DNA from: Pseudoalteromonas phenolica
GTDB taxonomy: Bacteria; Pseudomonadota; Gammaproteobacteria; Enterobacterales; Alteromonadaceae
Assembly (NCBI RefSeq): GCF_001444405.1
Contig: NZ_CP013187.1
Location: 1,364,001 to 1,428,000 of the forward strand
Direction of reading: 5' to 3'
Length of the DNA: 64,000 nucleotides
The notes under the pieces are model-generated. The model was not told where the DNA came from, made no database searches, and saw only the letters and a program-made list of their open reading frames with translations. A program made the translations under genes and the position numbers. Shown piece after piece: positions 51,028-59,720 of this stretch. Every line of letters starts with the position of its first letter. Within the stretch, counting starts at the first letter, position 1.

Positions 51028-51518
51028 GCTTGATAAAGCTCAAAGAATGATACTTGATCAGGCTTACTGAGCGCCTTAGGGCGCATTGCTTGTACTTTTT
51101 CTTTCGCTTCAGCTTTGCTGTAGCCCAGCTCAACGAGCAATATGGCTATCATTAAACCTGTGCGACCAGAGCCGCCTTTACAATGTACAGCGACAGTTGC
51201 CGATGTATTCAGTAAAGTCAGCAGCGCTGATTTTTGCTTATGCCAAGCATCAAAAAATCGTTCATCAGGTCCTTTATCATCAGAAATAGGTAATTGAAAC
51301 CAAGTGATGTCTTGGTTAGCACAGACTTCACCGAGCGTAGAGGCATTATTCTCTTCAAGCTCTTCATCTGACATCAGCGTCACAATGGCACTGGCACCAG
51401 CCGCTTTTAATTGCGTTACAGAGTCGACTAAATTCGCGTCTTTGATTCCTGGGCAAGGCGTGAACAAAAAACTAATGTCGTTTTTTACGGTTAATTTATC
51501 AAATGGATGTAAAGACAT
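51024..51518 (-). CDS. CDKN3-like dual-specificity protein phosphatase
   Basis: The 164-residue protein has the cysteine-phosphatase loop HCKGGSGRTG (Cys113, Arg119), with FQLPISDDKGPDERFFDAWH as the general-acid and variable loops; Asp81 is the best general-acid candidate. The sequence resembles the CDKN3/KAP-like bacterial group, often found beside arsR and arsenic genes. Reaction: dephosphorylation of phosphoprotein or another phosphoester in the cytoplasm. It lies 18 bp after the ArsR gene on the same strand, which suggests the repressor controls it. Confidence 0.82.
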   Translation of the reverse strand: MSLHPFDKLTVKNDISFLFTPCPGIKDANLVDSVTQLKAAGASAIVTLMSDEELEENNASTLGEVCANQDITWFQLPISDDKGPDERFFDAWHKQKSALLTLLNTSATVAVHCKGGSGRTGLMIAILLVELGYSKAEAKEKVQAMRPKALSKPDQVSFFELYQA

Positions 51519-51536
51519 AATTTTTCCTATCTAGAG

Positions 51537-51884
51537 TTATGGGCAACAGGCAGAAACACGGGCTGGTCTGTCACCCATTTCATTTAAGCGCGCCAAGTCA
51601 TTTGCTAAAAATTCAGGGTTATTCTCCGTGGTGCTGCTCAACACAGTTTTAGCCCACTCTGGGAGTTCGCTGTTAATGCTGTAAAAGACCCATTGACCCT
51701 GACGCTTGTCGGTAAGTAATCCGCATTTTCTGAGCTGAGCTAAGTGACGCGATATTTTGGGCTGGCTTTCTTCAAGTGCTGCCATTAATTCACAAACACA
51801 CAGCTCTTGCTCTTTCTCTATAAGAAGCAAGCTTTTCAAGCGAGTTTCATCGGCAAGACATTTATAAAATTGTACAGGTTCCAT
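51537..51884 (-). CDS. ArsR family metal-sensing repressor
   Basis: The 115-residue winged-helix protein has EQELCVCELMAALEESQPKIS, in which Cys29-Val-Cys31 is the alpha-3 arsenical-binding motif and SQPKISRHLAQLRKCGLL the recognition helix. It ends SACCP, two more cysteines that may take part in metal binding. As(III)-type inducers release such repressors from DNA. It is the first gene of an operon with the phosphatase. No arsenate reductase or pump is adjacent. Confidence 0.9.
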   Translation of the reverse strand: MEPVQFYKCLADETRLKSLLLIEKEQELCVCELMAALEESQPKISRHLAQLRKCGLLTDKRQGQWVFYSINSELPEWAKTVLSSTTENNPEFLANDLARLNEMGDRPARVSACCP

Positions 51885-51924
51885 AATTTTCCTAAGCCTT
51901 GGATAGCAAGCTTTAACTCGTTCG

Positions 51925-51951
51925 CTTAATTAAGAGGATTGGTATAAAAAG
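51925..51951. repeat. 27-bp copy of the 46.7-kb repeat end upstream of arsR
   Basis: CTTAATTAAGAGGATTGGTA and the next 7 bases match 46762-46788 with a single C/T difference. It lies 41 bp upstream of the arsR start. The rest of the 51885-52193 gap is AT-rich and contains no gene. Confidence 0.65.
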
Positions 51952-52193
51952 CTTACTAAAACAAAGTGCGCTCTTGTTTGAGCGAAAATTGAATATATGA
52001 AAAATCATATATTCAATTGTGTTTTCCAGCAAGATTTTACTGATAAATGCAGTCAGTTTATGTCTGCATGGAATGAAATGAGCTCAAAAACTCAAGTGCG
52101 AACAGTTCCAATTGCTTTTAATTGATAAATAAGTAGATGAAAATGAATGATATTTAAATTATTGTATATTGAATCCAATTTTAAGGGCGACCT

Positions 52194-52766
52194 ATGGAAC
52201 CAGACTATATGCATTACACTTACAGGGAATTACTTGAGGCCTTAGAAGGCATTGATAAAGAAGCGTACCCAGAGCGGGTTAAAACATTGGAGTTACGACT
52301 TAAAACTTGGTCTGAAGAAACGGTTCTTACAGCAAAGCGGCCAAATAACAATCTGATAGGGAGCGTTACTATATTCATTTCCATGGCATATTGCACATGG
52401 ATACTGTTCACGGAAGGATTAGTCAAAGCTAAACTTTTTTTTGCGCCTTTTATCTTGGTTGCAACACCTTTTATTTATTTTCAGCAAAGGCGTAAGTATC
52501 AGCGACATAAAGACGACTATTTACGACTTGATAAACAAGGCCTAAGACTAACGCTTGCTGAAACTGAGCACTTTCTAATTTGGTCAAATGTTCGCAGTGT
52601 AATTTGTTCAGTGAATAAGTCTCATCAGGCTTATTTCTTTGAAGCAGATAACAGTCAACATTCATGTTCTTTTGAAGCGCGCGAATTCGAGATAGATGAA
52701 GACGCAGTCTTTGATTTTATTTCCCAGCAAGCAAAAAAGCATAACTTTGTCATGAAATCCGATTAG
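52194..52766 (+). CDS. membrane protein with two helices and a cytoplasmic PH-like tail, function unknown
   Basis: The 190-residue product has a helical N-terminus with the phrase ALEGIDKEAYPERVKTLELRL, a motif seen at the start of several small membrane proteins of this group. Two membrane helices follow (about 63-82 and 88-106). The soluble tail (about 115-185) has DKQGLRLTLAETEHFLIWSN followed by beta strands, as in YcxB/PH-like domains. The start is ATG after AAGGGCGACCT. Nothing nearby suggests a role. Confidence 0.65.
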   Translation: MEPDYMHYTYRELLEALEGIDKEAYPERVKTLELRLKTWSEETVLTAKRPNNNLIGSVTIFISMAYCTWILFTEGLVKAKLFFAPFILVATPFIYFQQRRKYQRHKDDYLRLDKQGLRLTLAETEHFLIWSNVRSVICSVNKSHQAYFFEADNSQHSCSFEAREFEIDEDAVFDFISQQAKKHNFVMKSD

Positions 52767-52806
52767 TGCAGGTGTCTCATGGCTTATTAAGACGCGAATA
52801 AGTTTA

Positions 52807-52827
52807 TTGGTGCCATATTGGCACTAA
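52807..52827. promoter_or_regulatory. operator-like palindrome upstream of the RND operon
   Basis: GTGCCA-TAT-TGGCAC (52810-52824) is a perfect dyad, extended imperfectly to TTGGTGCC...GGCACTAA (52807-52827). It lies 77-97 bp ahead of the efflux operon start, a typical location for a TetR- or MarR-type repressor site. No such regulator gene is adjacent, so the regulator would be encoded elsewhere. Confidence 0.45.
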
Positions 52828-52861
52828 TGTTTTTAAGAATTGCGTATTTTTCTGCACAGAT

Positions 52862-52901
52862 ATTCTCCGTACGATCACATTAATCACTTTTATCGGAGAA
52901 T
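52862..52901 (+). promoter_or_regulatory. inverted repeat that would sequester the RND operon ribosome binding site
   Basis: ATTCTCCG (52862-52869) and CGGAGAAT (52894-52901) are exact complements with a 24-nt loop. The right arm contains GGAG (52895-52898), the ribosome binding site for the ATG at 52905. Folded, this leader would block translation of the efflux operon. Whether it is regulated is unknown. It could also be a DNA operator. Confidence 0.5.
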
Positions 52902-52904
52902 GTC

Positions 52905-54080
52905 ATGAACAAACTTAGCTATACACTTAGCGCAGTTGCTTTAGCCTTAGTGCTGAGTGGCTGTGGTCAATCGAATGCACAACAAGGCCAACAACCGCCG
53001 CCATTAACTATTGATGTGGCTAACGTCCAATTAGAAGAAGTTCAGTCTTGGCATACGTTCACGACTCGCTTAGAAGCCCCTGAACGTGTTGTTCTTAAAC
53101 CACGCGTTTCTGGTCAGCTTAAAAGCATGGCATTCAAAGAAGGTGAGCGCGTAGAAAAGGGTCAATTACTTTTTAGTATTGACCCTCGTCCATTTTCAAC
53201 TCAGGTTGAAAGCTTGAAAGCACAACTTGTAAGTGCAGAAGCAGCATTAAGCCAAGCGCAAGGCGAAGCGGAGCGCGCACAACGTTTGGTTGCTAAAAAT
53301 GCCATGTCGACAGAGCAAGCAGATCAACGCGACGCGACTTTGCGTCGTGCCATCGCAAACAAAAATGCCATTGCTGCACAGCTTGAAAAAGCGCAATTAG
53401 ACCTAGAGTTTAGCCAAGTAACTGCGCCTATCAGCGGCGTTATTTCTCGTGCAGATGTCACGCAAGGTAACTATGTGAGTGCGGGCGATACAGCCCTTAC
53501 AACCATTGTTTCTGATGACTTAGTTTATGCGTATTTTGATGTAGACGAACGCACTTGGAGCAAGCAGTTTGCTGGCATGAATGCAGATACTGGCGTGATG
53601 GTGCAATTACAACGTATCAATAGCCAACAGCCAATTGCAGGTAAAGTCGACTTTATTGATAACGAAATCAACCCAACAACTGGTACGTTGCGTGTTCGTG
53701 CAGTTTTTGACGCGCAAGCGCATAACTTAAAGCCGGGTGCCTTTGCACGTATTTCAATGGCTGCACAAACGCCAAAAACTTTGGCAATTGTACCGGAGCG
53801 CGCAATTGGTACTGATCTCAAGAACCGCTTTGTTTTAACCGTCGATGAAAATAACACCTTGCAATATCGCTTGGTTGAGCTTGGTGAGCGCTACGGGGCG
53901 TATCGTGCCATTAAAAGTGGTTTAGTACGTGGCGACCGCATTGCAGTCAATGGTCCTGCACGCGTTGGTCCGGGTATGCCAATTACACCGAATAAGGTGG
54001 CATTTAATTTTGAGAATACTCAGTTTGTTCTTAAGTCTACAAATACCTCAAGTGATTTATTAGTTAGCGCAGCGAAGTAG
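52905..54080 (+). CDS. RND efflux periplasmic adaptor (AcrA/MexE-like lipoprotein)
   Basis: The 391-residue protein has a lipoprotein signal ending LVLSGC (Cys20). The adaptor domains follow in order: a lipoyl half (LKPRVSGQLKSMAFKEGERV), a coiled-coil hairpin (about 105-165, SLKAQLVSAEAALSQAQGEA), the second lipoyl half (QVTAPISGVISRADV), a beta-barrel and a membrane-proximal domain (VPERAIGTDLKN). It should join the inner-membrane pump to the outer-membrane channel as a hexamer. It is the first gene of the complete tripartite operon. Translation may be limited by the hairpin in its leader. Confidence 0.93.
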   Translation: MNKLSYTLSAVALALVLSGCGQSNAQQGQQPPPLTIDVANVQLEEVQSWHTFTTRLEAPERVVLKPRVSGQLKSMAFKEGERVEKGQLLFSIDPRPFSTQVESLKAQLVSAEAALSQAQGEAERAQRLVAKNAMSTEQADQRDATLRRAIANKNAIAAQLEKAQLDLEFSQVTAPISGVISRADVTQGNYVSAGDTALTTIVSDDLVYAYFDVDERTWSKQFAGMNADTGVMVQLQRINSQQPIAGKVDFIDNEINPTTGTLRVRAVFDAQAHNLKPGAFARISMAAQTPKTLAIVPERAIGTDLKNRFVLTVDENNTLQYRLVELGERYGAYRAIKSGLVRGDRIAVNGPARVGPGMPITPNKVAFNFENTQFVLKSTNTSSDLLVSAAK

Positions 54081-54088
54081 AGAGTATT

Positions 54089-57000
54089 ATGAACTTTTCA
54101 CACTTTTTTATCTCAAGGCCCATATTCGCGGCCATGCTCTCTCTGATCTTCGTGATCACTGGAGCAATTTCATTGTTTCAGCTACCAGTAAGTGAGTATC
54201 CAGAAGTGGTACCACCTACGGTTGTGGTAAACGCAACGTATCCGGGTGCCAACCCAAAAGTTATCTCACAAACAGTTGCAACGCCCCTTGAGCAAGAGCT
54301 AAATGGCTTAGAGAATATGCTTTATCACTCTTCTCAAGCTACCAGTGATGGCCGTTTGACGTTAACTGTGACATTTGCACTGGGGACTGATCTTGACCAA
54401 GCGCAAGTACAGGTTCAAAACCGTGTAAATAACGCTTTGCCGCGTTTACCACAGGAAGTGCAACGTTTAGGTGTGACGGCACAAAAGTCGTCACCAAACT
54501 TGGCGATGGTGGTGCACTTGGTTTCACCTGATGGCGCTCAAGATACCGCTTATATGGCCAACTATGCTGATATTTATATCAAAGATGAGCTTAAGCGTTT
54601 ACCGGGTGTGGGTGACTTACAGCTATTTGGTGGCTCAAAATATTCAATGCGTGTGTGGTTAAATCCAGATGCATTAGCGGCTCGTAACCTCACAGCGACA
54701 GATGTAATGGGCGCTTTGCGTACGCAAAACCAACAAGTGGCTGCGGGTTCTTTAGGTGCACAACCTTCGCCTGAAGAAAACCAATTTCAAATTCTGTTAA
54801 ACGTTAAAGGGCGTTTAGAAAGCATCGAAGAATTTGAGCAAGTCATTATCAAAGTGGGTGAAAACGGTCAGCTTACGCGTCTTAAAGACATCGCTAAAAT
54901 TGAACTGGGCCAAGAGAACTACGCATTGCGAGCTATGCTAGATAACCAGCCAGCACTCGCGATGCCGGTATTTCAGCGCCCTGGCTCAAACGCAATTCAG
55001 CTGTCGGATGATGTGCGTGAAACTATGGCGCGTTTGCAGCAAGATTTTCCTGCAGGCATGACGTATGAAATTGCTTATGACCCAACAGTTTTCGTACGCG
55101 GCTCAATCGATGCCGTGATTGCAACCCTGGCTGAAGCGATTCTATTGGTTGTTGTGGTCGTAGTGTTGTTCTTACAAACTTGGCGCGCCTCTATTATTCC
55201 TCTAATTGCTGTGCCAGTTTCATTGGTTGGTACTTTTGCCATCATGCAATTACTAGGTGTGTCTATTAATACCTTGTCGCTGTTTGGTCTTGTGTTGGCA
55301 ATCGGTATTGTTGTGGATGATGCCATTGTTGTTGTTGAAAACGTTGAGCGTAATATTGCCGATGGTCATAGCCCATTTGAGGCCACAAAAATCGCGATGA
55401 GTGAAGTAACAGGCCCAATTATCGCGATTGCGTTTGTACTGTGTGCGGTATTCATCCCTACGGCGTTTATTACCGGTCTTTCAGGACAATTTTATAAGCA
55501 GTTTGCATTAACCATTACTATTTCAACACTTATTTCAGCGTTTAACTCATTAACGTTATCACCTGCATTGTCGGCAATTTTATTAAAGCCACATGATGCA
55601 CCACAAGATAAGCTGACAAAACTGCTGAACGCGTTATTCGGTACTTGGTTATTCAAACCATTCAACCGCTTATTCGATAAAGGCGCACAAGGCTACGAAA
55701 AAGTTGTGAAAAAGCTGATCCGTATGAGTGTGGTTGTCGGTGTGGTGTATCTTGCTTTAGTTGGCTCAACAATTGGCTTATTTAACTCTGTACCGGGTGG
55801 CTTTATTCCTCAGCAAGACAAGCAATATTTAGTTGCAGTGGCACAACTGCCTGATGCGGCAAGTCTTGATAGAACTGAAGAAGTTATTAAGCAAATGCAA
55901 GAGATTGCCTTGGAAGTACCGGGCGTTGCGCATACGGTTGCTTTCCCTGGTTTATCGGTAAATGGCTTCACCAACAGCACCAATAGCGGCATTGTCTTCA
56001 CGCCACTGGATGATTTTAGCGAACGTAATGACCCTAGCTTGTCAGCCTTTGCCATTGCCATGCAATTAAACCAACGTTTTGCTGCCATTGATGAAGCGTT
56101 TGTGGCTGTATTCCCACCACCGCCAATTCTGGGTTTAGGCACAACGGGTGGCTTTAAGCTTCAAATTGAAGACAGAAGTAACCAAGGGTTTGAAGCGCTG
56201 TTTGCTGCACTGCAAGCAACCATTGGCGCTGCACAAAAAGATCCAGCACTCATGGGCTTATATTCAAGCTTTAGAATTCAAGTACCGCAAATGGACATTA
56301 ACATTGACCGTGAGCAAGCGCTAATTCAAGGCATTCCGTTAGACGAAGTATTCAACGCACTGCAAGTCTATTTGGGTTCTGCATACGTGAATGATTTCAA
56401 TATGTTTGGCCGTACTTATCAAGTAAAAGCGCAAGCTGAAGCGAAGTTTAGGTCGAAGAAAGAGCAGATCAACAACTTAAAAGTGCGCAATGCTGCAGGT
56501 CTCATGGTTCCTCTAGGTTCTGTTGTGACTGTAGAAGAAACCACAGGTCCTGATCGTGTGATGCACTATAACGGTTATGTTACCGCTGAATTGAACGGCA
56601 GCCCTGCACCGGGTTATAGCTCAGATCAAGCGCAACAAGCGATTGAAGCGGTACTGGCGAAAACACTGCCAGAAGGGATCACCTATGAGTGGACTGAGGT
56701 GACGTATCAACAGATCTTAGCGGGTAATACTATGGTGTATGTATTCCCACTGGTGGTTGTATTGGTCTTCATGGTATTGGCAGCGCAATATGAAAGCTTA
56801 CGTTTACCGTTGTCGATTATTTTAATTGTACCAATGACGATTTTCTCAGCGCTAGCAGGTGTATACATGCTCGGTGGCGATAATAATATCTTTACGCAAA
56901 TTGCTTTGATTGTACTGGTTGCGCTGGCTTCTAAGAATGCAATCTTAATGGTCGAATTTGCCAGAGATAAGCATTTACAAGGTGCAACGCATCTAGAGGC

Positions 57001-57217
57001 GATTATTGAAGCGTGTCGTTTACGTCTTCGTCCAATACTGATGACATCAATTGCCTTTACGGCAGGTGTAGTACCTCTGGTACTGGCATCAGGTGCAGGG
57101 GCTGAAATGCGTCAAGCAATGGGTAATGCTGTATTCTTCGGCATGATTGGTGTAACGGTATTTGGCTTGTTATTCACGCCAGTATTCTATCGTCTAGTAA
57201 CGGCTAAGGAGCAATAA
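54089..57217 (+). CDS. RND efflux pump, HAE1 family (AcrB/MexF-like)
   Basis: The 1042-residue protein has the RND layout: an N-terminal helix (FISRPIFAAMLSLIFVITGA), a periplasmic porter/docking domain, helices 2-6, a second porter domain and helices 8-12. The proton-relay aspartates lie in GIVVDDAIVVVENVER in helix 4 and the essential Lys in LVALASKNAILMVEFAR in helix 10. It should export drugs, solvents or lipophilic metabolites in exchange for protons, as a trimer. The length and motifs are those of full hydrophobe/amphiphile pumps, not heavy-metal ones. It begins 8 bp after the adaptor gene and ends 1 bp before the channel gene. Confidence 0.95.
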   Translation: MNFSHFFISRPIFAAMLSLIFVITGAISLFQLPVSEYPEVVPPTVVVNATYPGANPKVISQTVATPLEQELNGLENMLYHSSQATSDGRLTLTVTFALGTDLDQAQVQVQNRVNNALPRLPQEVQRLGVTAQKSSPNLAMVVHLVSPDGAQDTAYMANYADIYIKDELKRLPGVGDLQLFGGSKYSMRVWLNPDALAARNLTATDVMGALRTQNQQVAAGSLGAQPSPEENQFQILLNVKGRLESIEEFEQVIIKVGENGQLTRLKDIAKIELGQENYALRAMLDNQPALAMPVFQRPGSNAIQLSDDVRETMARLQQDFPAGMTYEIAYDPTVFVRGSIDAVIATLAEAILLVVVVVVLFLQTWRASIIPLIAVPVSLVGTFAIMQLLGVSINTLSLFGLVLAIGIVVDDAIVVVENVERNIADGHSPFEATKIAMSEVTGPIIAIAFVLCAVFIPTAFITGLSGQFYKQFALTITISTLISAFNSLTLSPALSAILLKPHDAPQDKLTKLLNALFGTWLFKPFNRLFDKGAQGYEKVVKKLIRMSVVVGVVYLALVGSTIGLFNSVPGGFIPQQDKQYLVAVAQLPDAASLDRTEEVIKQMQEIALEVPGVAHTVAFPGLSVNGFTNSTNSGIVFTPLDDFSERNDPSLSAFAIAMQLNQRFAAIDEAFVAVFPPPPILGLGTTGGFKLQIEDRSNQGFEALFAALQATIGAAQKDPALMGLYSSFRIQVPQMDINIDREQALIQGIPLDEVFNALQVYLGSAYVNDFNMFGRTYQVKAQAEAKFRSKKEQINNLKVRNAAGLMVPLGSVVTVEETTGPDRVMHYNGYVTAELNGSPAPGYSSDQAQQAIEAVLAKTLPEGITYEWTEVTYQQILAGNTMVYVFPLVVVLVFMVLAAQYESLRLPLSIILIVPMTIFSALAGVYMLGGDNNIFTQIALIVLVALASKNAILMVEFARDKHLQGATHLEAIIEACRLRLRPILMTSIAFTAGVVPLVLASGAGAEMRQAMGNAVFFGMIGVTVFGLLFTPVFYRLVTAKEQ

Positions 57218-57218
57218 A

Positions 57219-58637
57219 ATGCGCGTATTTAAAATGACGTTATCGGGCATTGCTCTGGCTGTGTTGGCAGGATGTGCAAGTGCCCCAAATATTGACCAAG
57301 CACAGCAAACGTCGCAATCTTTCAGCAATGCGTTAAGCACACATGTGTTGTTATCTGAAGTGGCGAAACAAAGCGAACAAAATTGGTGGCAGCAACTGAA
57401 CATCGCTGAGTTAGACCAATTTGTGGTTGATGTATTGGACAAAAACCAAAACTTAAAAGCATCGTCGGCGCGTTTGCGCGCCGCCCTTGCTGGGTTATCA
57501 GTGCAGCAACGCGCAAACCTGCCGCAAGGTGGCTTAGCGGTATCTGGTAACCGCTCTAATACGCCTAGTAGCACAAATCCAAATGCAGATGTTGTGAGTT
57601 CAGCAACCGCGGGTGGTAACGTGAATTGGCAACTGGACTTATCGGGTCGCATTGCTGCACTTACTTCAGCGGCAGAAGCGGTTGCAGTTGATAGCCAAGC
57701 GCAATATCAGCAGTTACTGACTGAGCTAGTTAGCACGTCTGTTCGTAGCTTTTTACAATGGCAGAACTTACAACAGCAACATGCATTAACCCTTAACCAA
57801 TTAAAAGCACTCGAAGACTCGATGGAGATCATTCAAGTGCGTATTGAAGAGGGCATAGCGACTGAGCTTGAGTTAAACAGAACACGTGTGCAGTACTTTG
57901 AGCTTAAGCAGCGATTACCTCAAATTGGTGTTGAGCTTGCCCAAGTTGAGCAAATTCTAAGTGCACTAACCGATAAACGTGCCGATGAACTTAGTTTCAC
58001 TGTGTTGAGTCAAACAGACTACGATGCACTTAATTTAACAGTGAATGTGCAATCGGCAGATGACGCACTCATGCAGCGCGGTGATATTCGTTCAGCGATG
58101 GCCAAGGTACATCAACAAGGTTATTTGGCACAAAGTGCAGAGCGTGCGCTTTATCCTGATATTAGCCTATCGGCCTTTGCTGGCGTATTAAATATGCCGG
58201 GTATGAACTTCAATAATACCCAATCGAATTGGCAAGTTACGCCAAGCATTAATTGGTCTTTATTCAGTTACCCGCAGTTATTAGCTCAACTTGACGCTCA
58301 AACTGCATTGTCAGAAGCAAGCTATCACAGTTATAAGCAAACTTTGACCGATGCATTGTCGCAAACCGAACTGTCTTTGCGTGCGTTGCAACATGCTCAG
58401 CAGCAATTTGCACTCTCTACGCAAACTGTAAAAGCCGCGCGTGCTGCCTATCAACAAGCTGAGGCGGGGTATCAAGAAGGGCAATTAGCCTACCTTGATT
58501 TACTTGCAGCAAGACAAGATGTACTCAGTGCTGAGCGCAGCCAAGTGTTGAGCCGCAACCATTGGTTAAGTGCTTCTGTTGCAGCGTATAGCGAATTGAG
58601 CGGTGGCTGGTCATCACAATTAGTATCTAACCTTTAA
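57219..58637 (+). CDS. outer-membrane efflux channel (OprM/NodT family lipoprotein)
   Basis: The 472-residue protein has a lipoprotein signal ending AVLAGC (Cys19), WWQQLNIAELDQFVVDVLDKN (family start) and two repeated helical-barrel halves with beta-barrel strands (GGLAVSGNRSNTP; ISLSAFAGVLNMPG). The C-terminus AYQQAEAGYQEGQLAYLDLLAARQ is the usual TolC-family ending pattern. As a trimer it completes the pump across the periplasm and outer membrane. AAGGAG lies inside the end of the pump gene, eight bases before the ATG, which indicates coupled translation. Confidence 0.93.
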   Translation: MRVFKMTLSGIALAVLAGCASAPNIDQAQQTSQSFSNALSTHVLLSEVAKQSEQNWWQQLNIAELDQFVVDVLDKNQNLKASSARLRAALAGLSVQQRANLPQGGLAVSGNRSNTPSSTNPNADVVSSATAGGNVNWQLDLSGRIAALTSAAEAVAVDSQAQYQQLLTELVSTSVRSFLQWQNLQQQHALTLNQLKALEDSMEIIQVRIEEGIATELELNRTRVQYFELKQRLPQIGVELAQVEQILSALTDKRADELSFTVLSQTDYDALNLTVNVQSADDALMQRGDIRSAMAKVHQQGYLAQSAERALYPDISLSAFAGVLNMPGMNFNNTQSNWQVTPSINWSLFSYPQLLAQLDAQTALSEASYHSYKQTLTDALSQTELSLRALQHAQQQFALSTQTVKAARAAYQQAEAGYQEGQLAYLDLLAARQDVLSAERSQVLSRNHWLSASVAAYSELSGGWSSQLVSNL

Positions 58638-58650
58638 AAGAGGAGGCCTC

Positions 58651-59658
58651 ATGTACCAGGATAGCAACAAAATGAATGCATTGGAGTTACGCCAACATGG
58701 GGCTGACTTCGACTTGAAAATGACACAGCACGATTTGCCTATTCCTAGAGGTAATGAACTGTTGATAAAAGTAGAGTATGTCGCGATAAATCATTTAGAT
58801 GCCAGCTTTGCTGTAAAAGGCTTTAGCCAGTGGCAATATCCGCATATTTTGGGTTCAGATGCTGTGGGTACGGTTGTTGACGCACCAAAAGGGGTATTTC
58901 CGGCTAAAGGCGCACGGGTTTTATTTCATGCGAACCTTGCAGAACAAGGCATGCTAAAGCAATTTACTGTTATGCCAAATCATGCGGTTTCTGAGTTACC
59001 AGAGCAAATCGAAAGCGAATTAGCTGTAGCATTGCCAAACTCGGGAATGGCGGCATTACTTGCACTTGAAAAAATTAAGCTGCAAGAAGGGGATACACTC
59101 GCAATCAACAGTGCACAAGGTGCAGTGGCTCATTTTGCGATCCAGTATGCAAAAAAACAAGGAGCACAAGTATTTGCGTTTGCTCAAAAGCCACATCATA
59201 AACGTTTGAAAAAACTGGGTGCTGACTTTGTGTTTGATTGTAGTAAAAAAGACGATGCAATCTGTGCACAAATAAAACATGAAATTGGTCCTGACGGCTT
59301 TGATTGTGTGATCAATACAGTTGGCAAAGAAAGCGTCGTTCAAGATATTCAAAAACTAAGGTTCTGTGGGCGTATAGCTTGTCTAAATGGGTTTTCTGCG
59401 ATCCCCGAAGAGTTACTATTCGAAAAAGCGCCTAATATTGGCGTGGTGTCGATTGCAGGTGCTTGGCTGGCAAATAGTTTATGTGCGCAGCAGCATTTAT
59501 GTTTTATGGGCGAGACACTTTTAAAAGACATTGAGCGTGGTGCCATACAAGCACCAGAAATAGAGTTGATTGAGTTTGAAGCTGAAAGAGTTAAAGACAC
59601 GTTAAAATGCCTTTTAAGTCAAACCTGTATCAAACGACCTGTTGTTAAGGTAGAGTAG
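58651..59658 (+). CDS. MDR-family zinc-type alcohol dehydrogenase/quinone oxidoreductase-like protein
   Basis: The 335-residue protein has the medium-chain reductase fold: an N-terminal GroES-like domain (VEYVAINHLDASFAVKG, YPHILGSDAVGTVV) and a Rossmann domain (about 145-285) with AINSAQGAVAHFAIQYAKKQ as the nucleotide-binding loop. The catalytic zinc Cys/His set is absent, so it belongs to the zinc-free quinone-oxidoreductase-like branch. It should reduce enones or quinones with NAD(P)H. It follows the channel gene by 13 bp with a strong AGAGGAGG site, so it belongs to the efflux operon, which may link detoxification by reduction and export. Confidence 0.85.
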   Translation: MYQDSNKMNALELRQHGADFDLKMTQHDLPIPRGNELLIKVEYVAINHLDASFAVKGFSQWQYPHILGSDAVGTVVDAPKGVFPAKGARVLFHANLAEQGMLKQFTVMPNHAVSELPEQIESELAVALPNSGMAALLALEKIKLQEGDTLAINSAQGAVAHFAIQYAKKQGAQVFAFAQKPHHKRLKKLGADFVFDCSKKDDAICAQIKHEIGPDGFDCVINTVGKESVVQDIQKLRFCGRIACLNGFSAIPEELLFEKAPNIGVVSIAGAWLANSLCAQQHLCFMGETLLKDIERGAIQAPEIELIEFEAERVKDTLKCLLSQTCIKRPVVKVE

Positions 59659-59673
59659 CCAAAGTAATAAAAG

Positions 59674-59700
59674 AAAGAAGTGAAGGTCACTTCCTTCTTC
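59674..59700. terminator. bidirectional hairpin between the efflux operon and the porin gene
   Basis: GAAGTGA-AGG-TCACTTC (59677-59693) with AAG/CTT flanks forms a stem with a small bulge, between the convergent stop codons. The minus-strand side has A/T-rich ends. Confidence 0.55.
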
Positions 59701-59720
59701 ATTAAGATTTTATTAATTAT

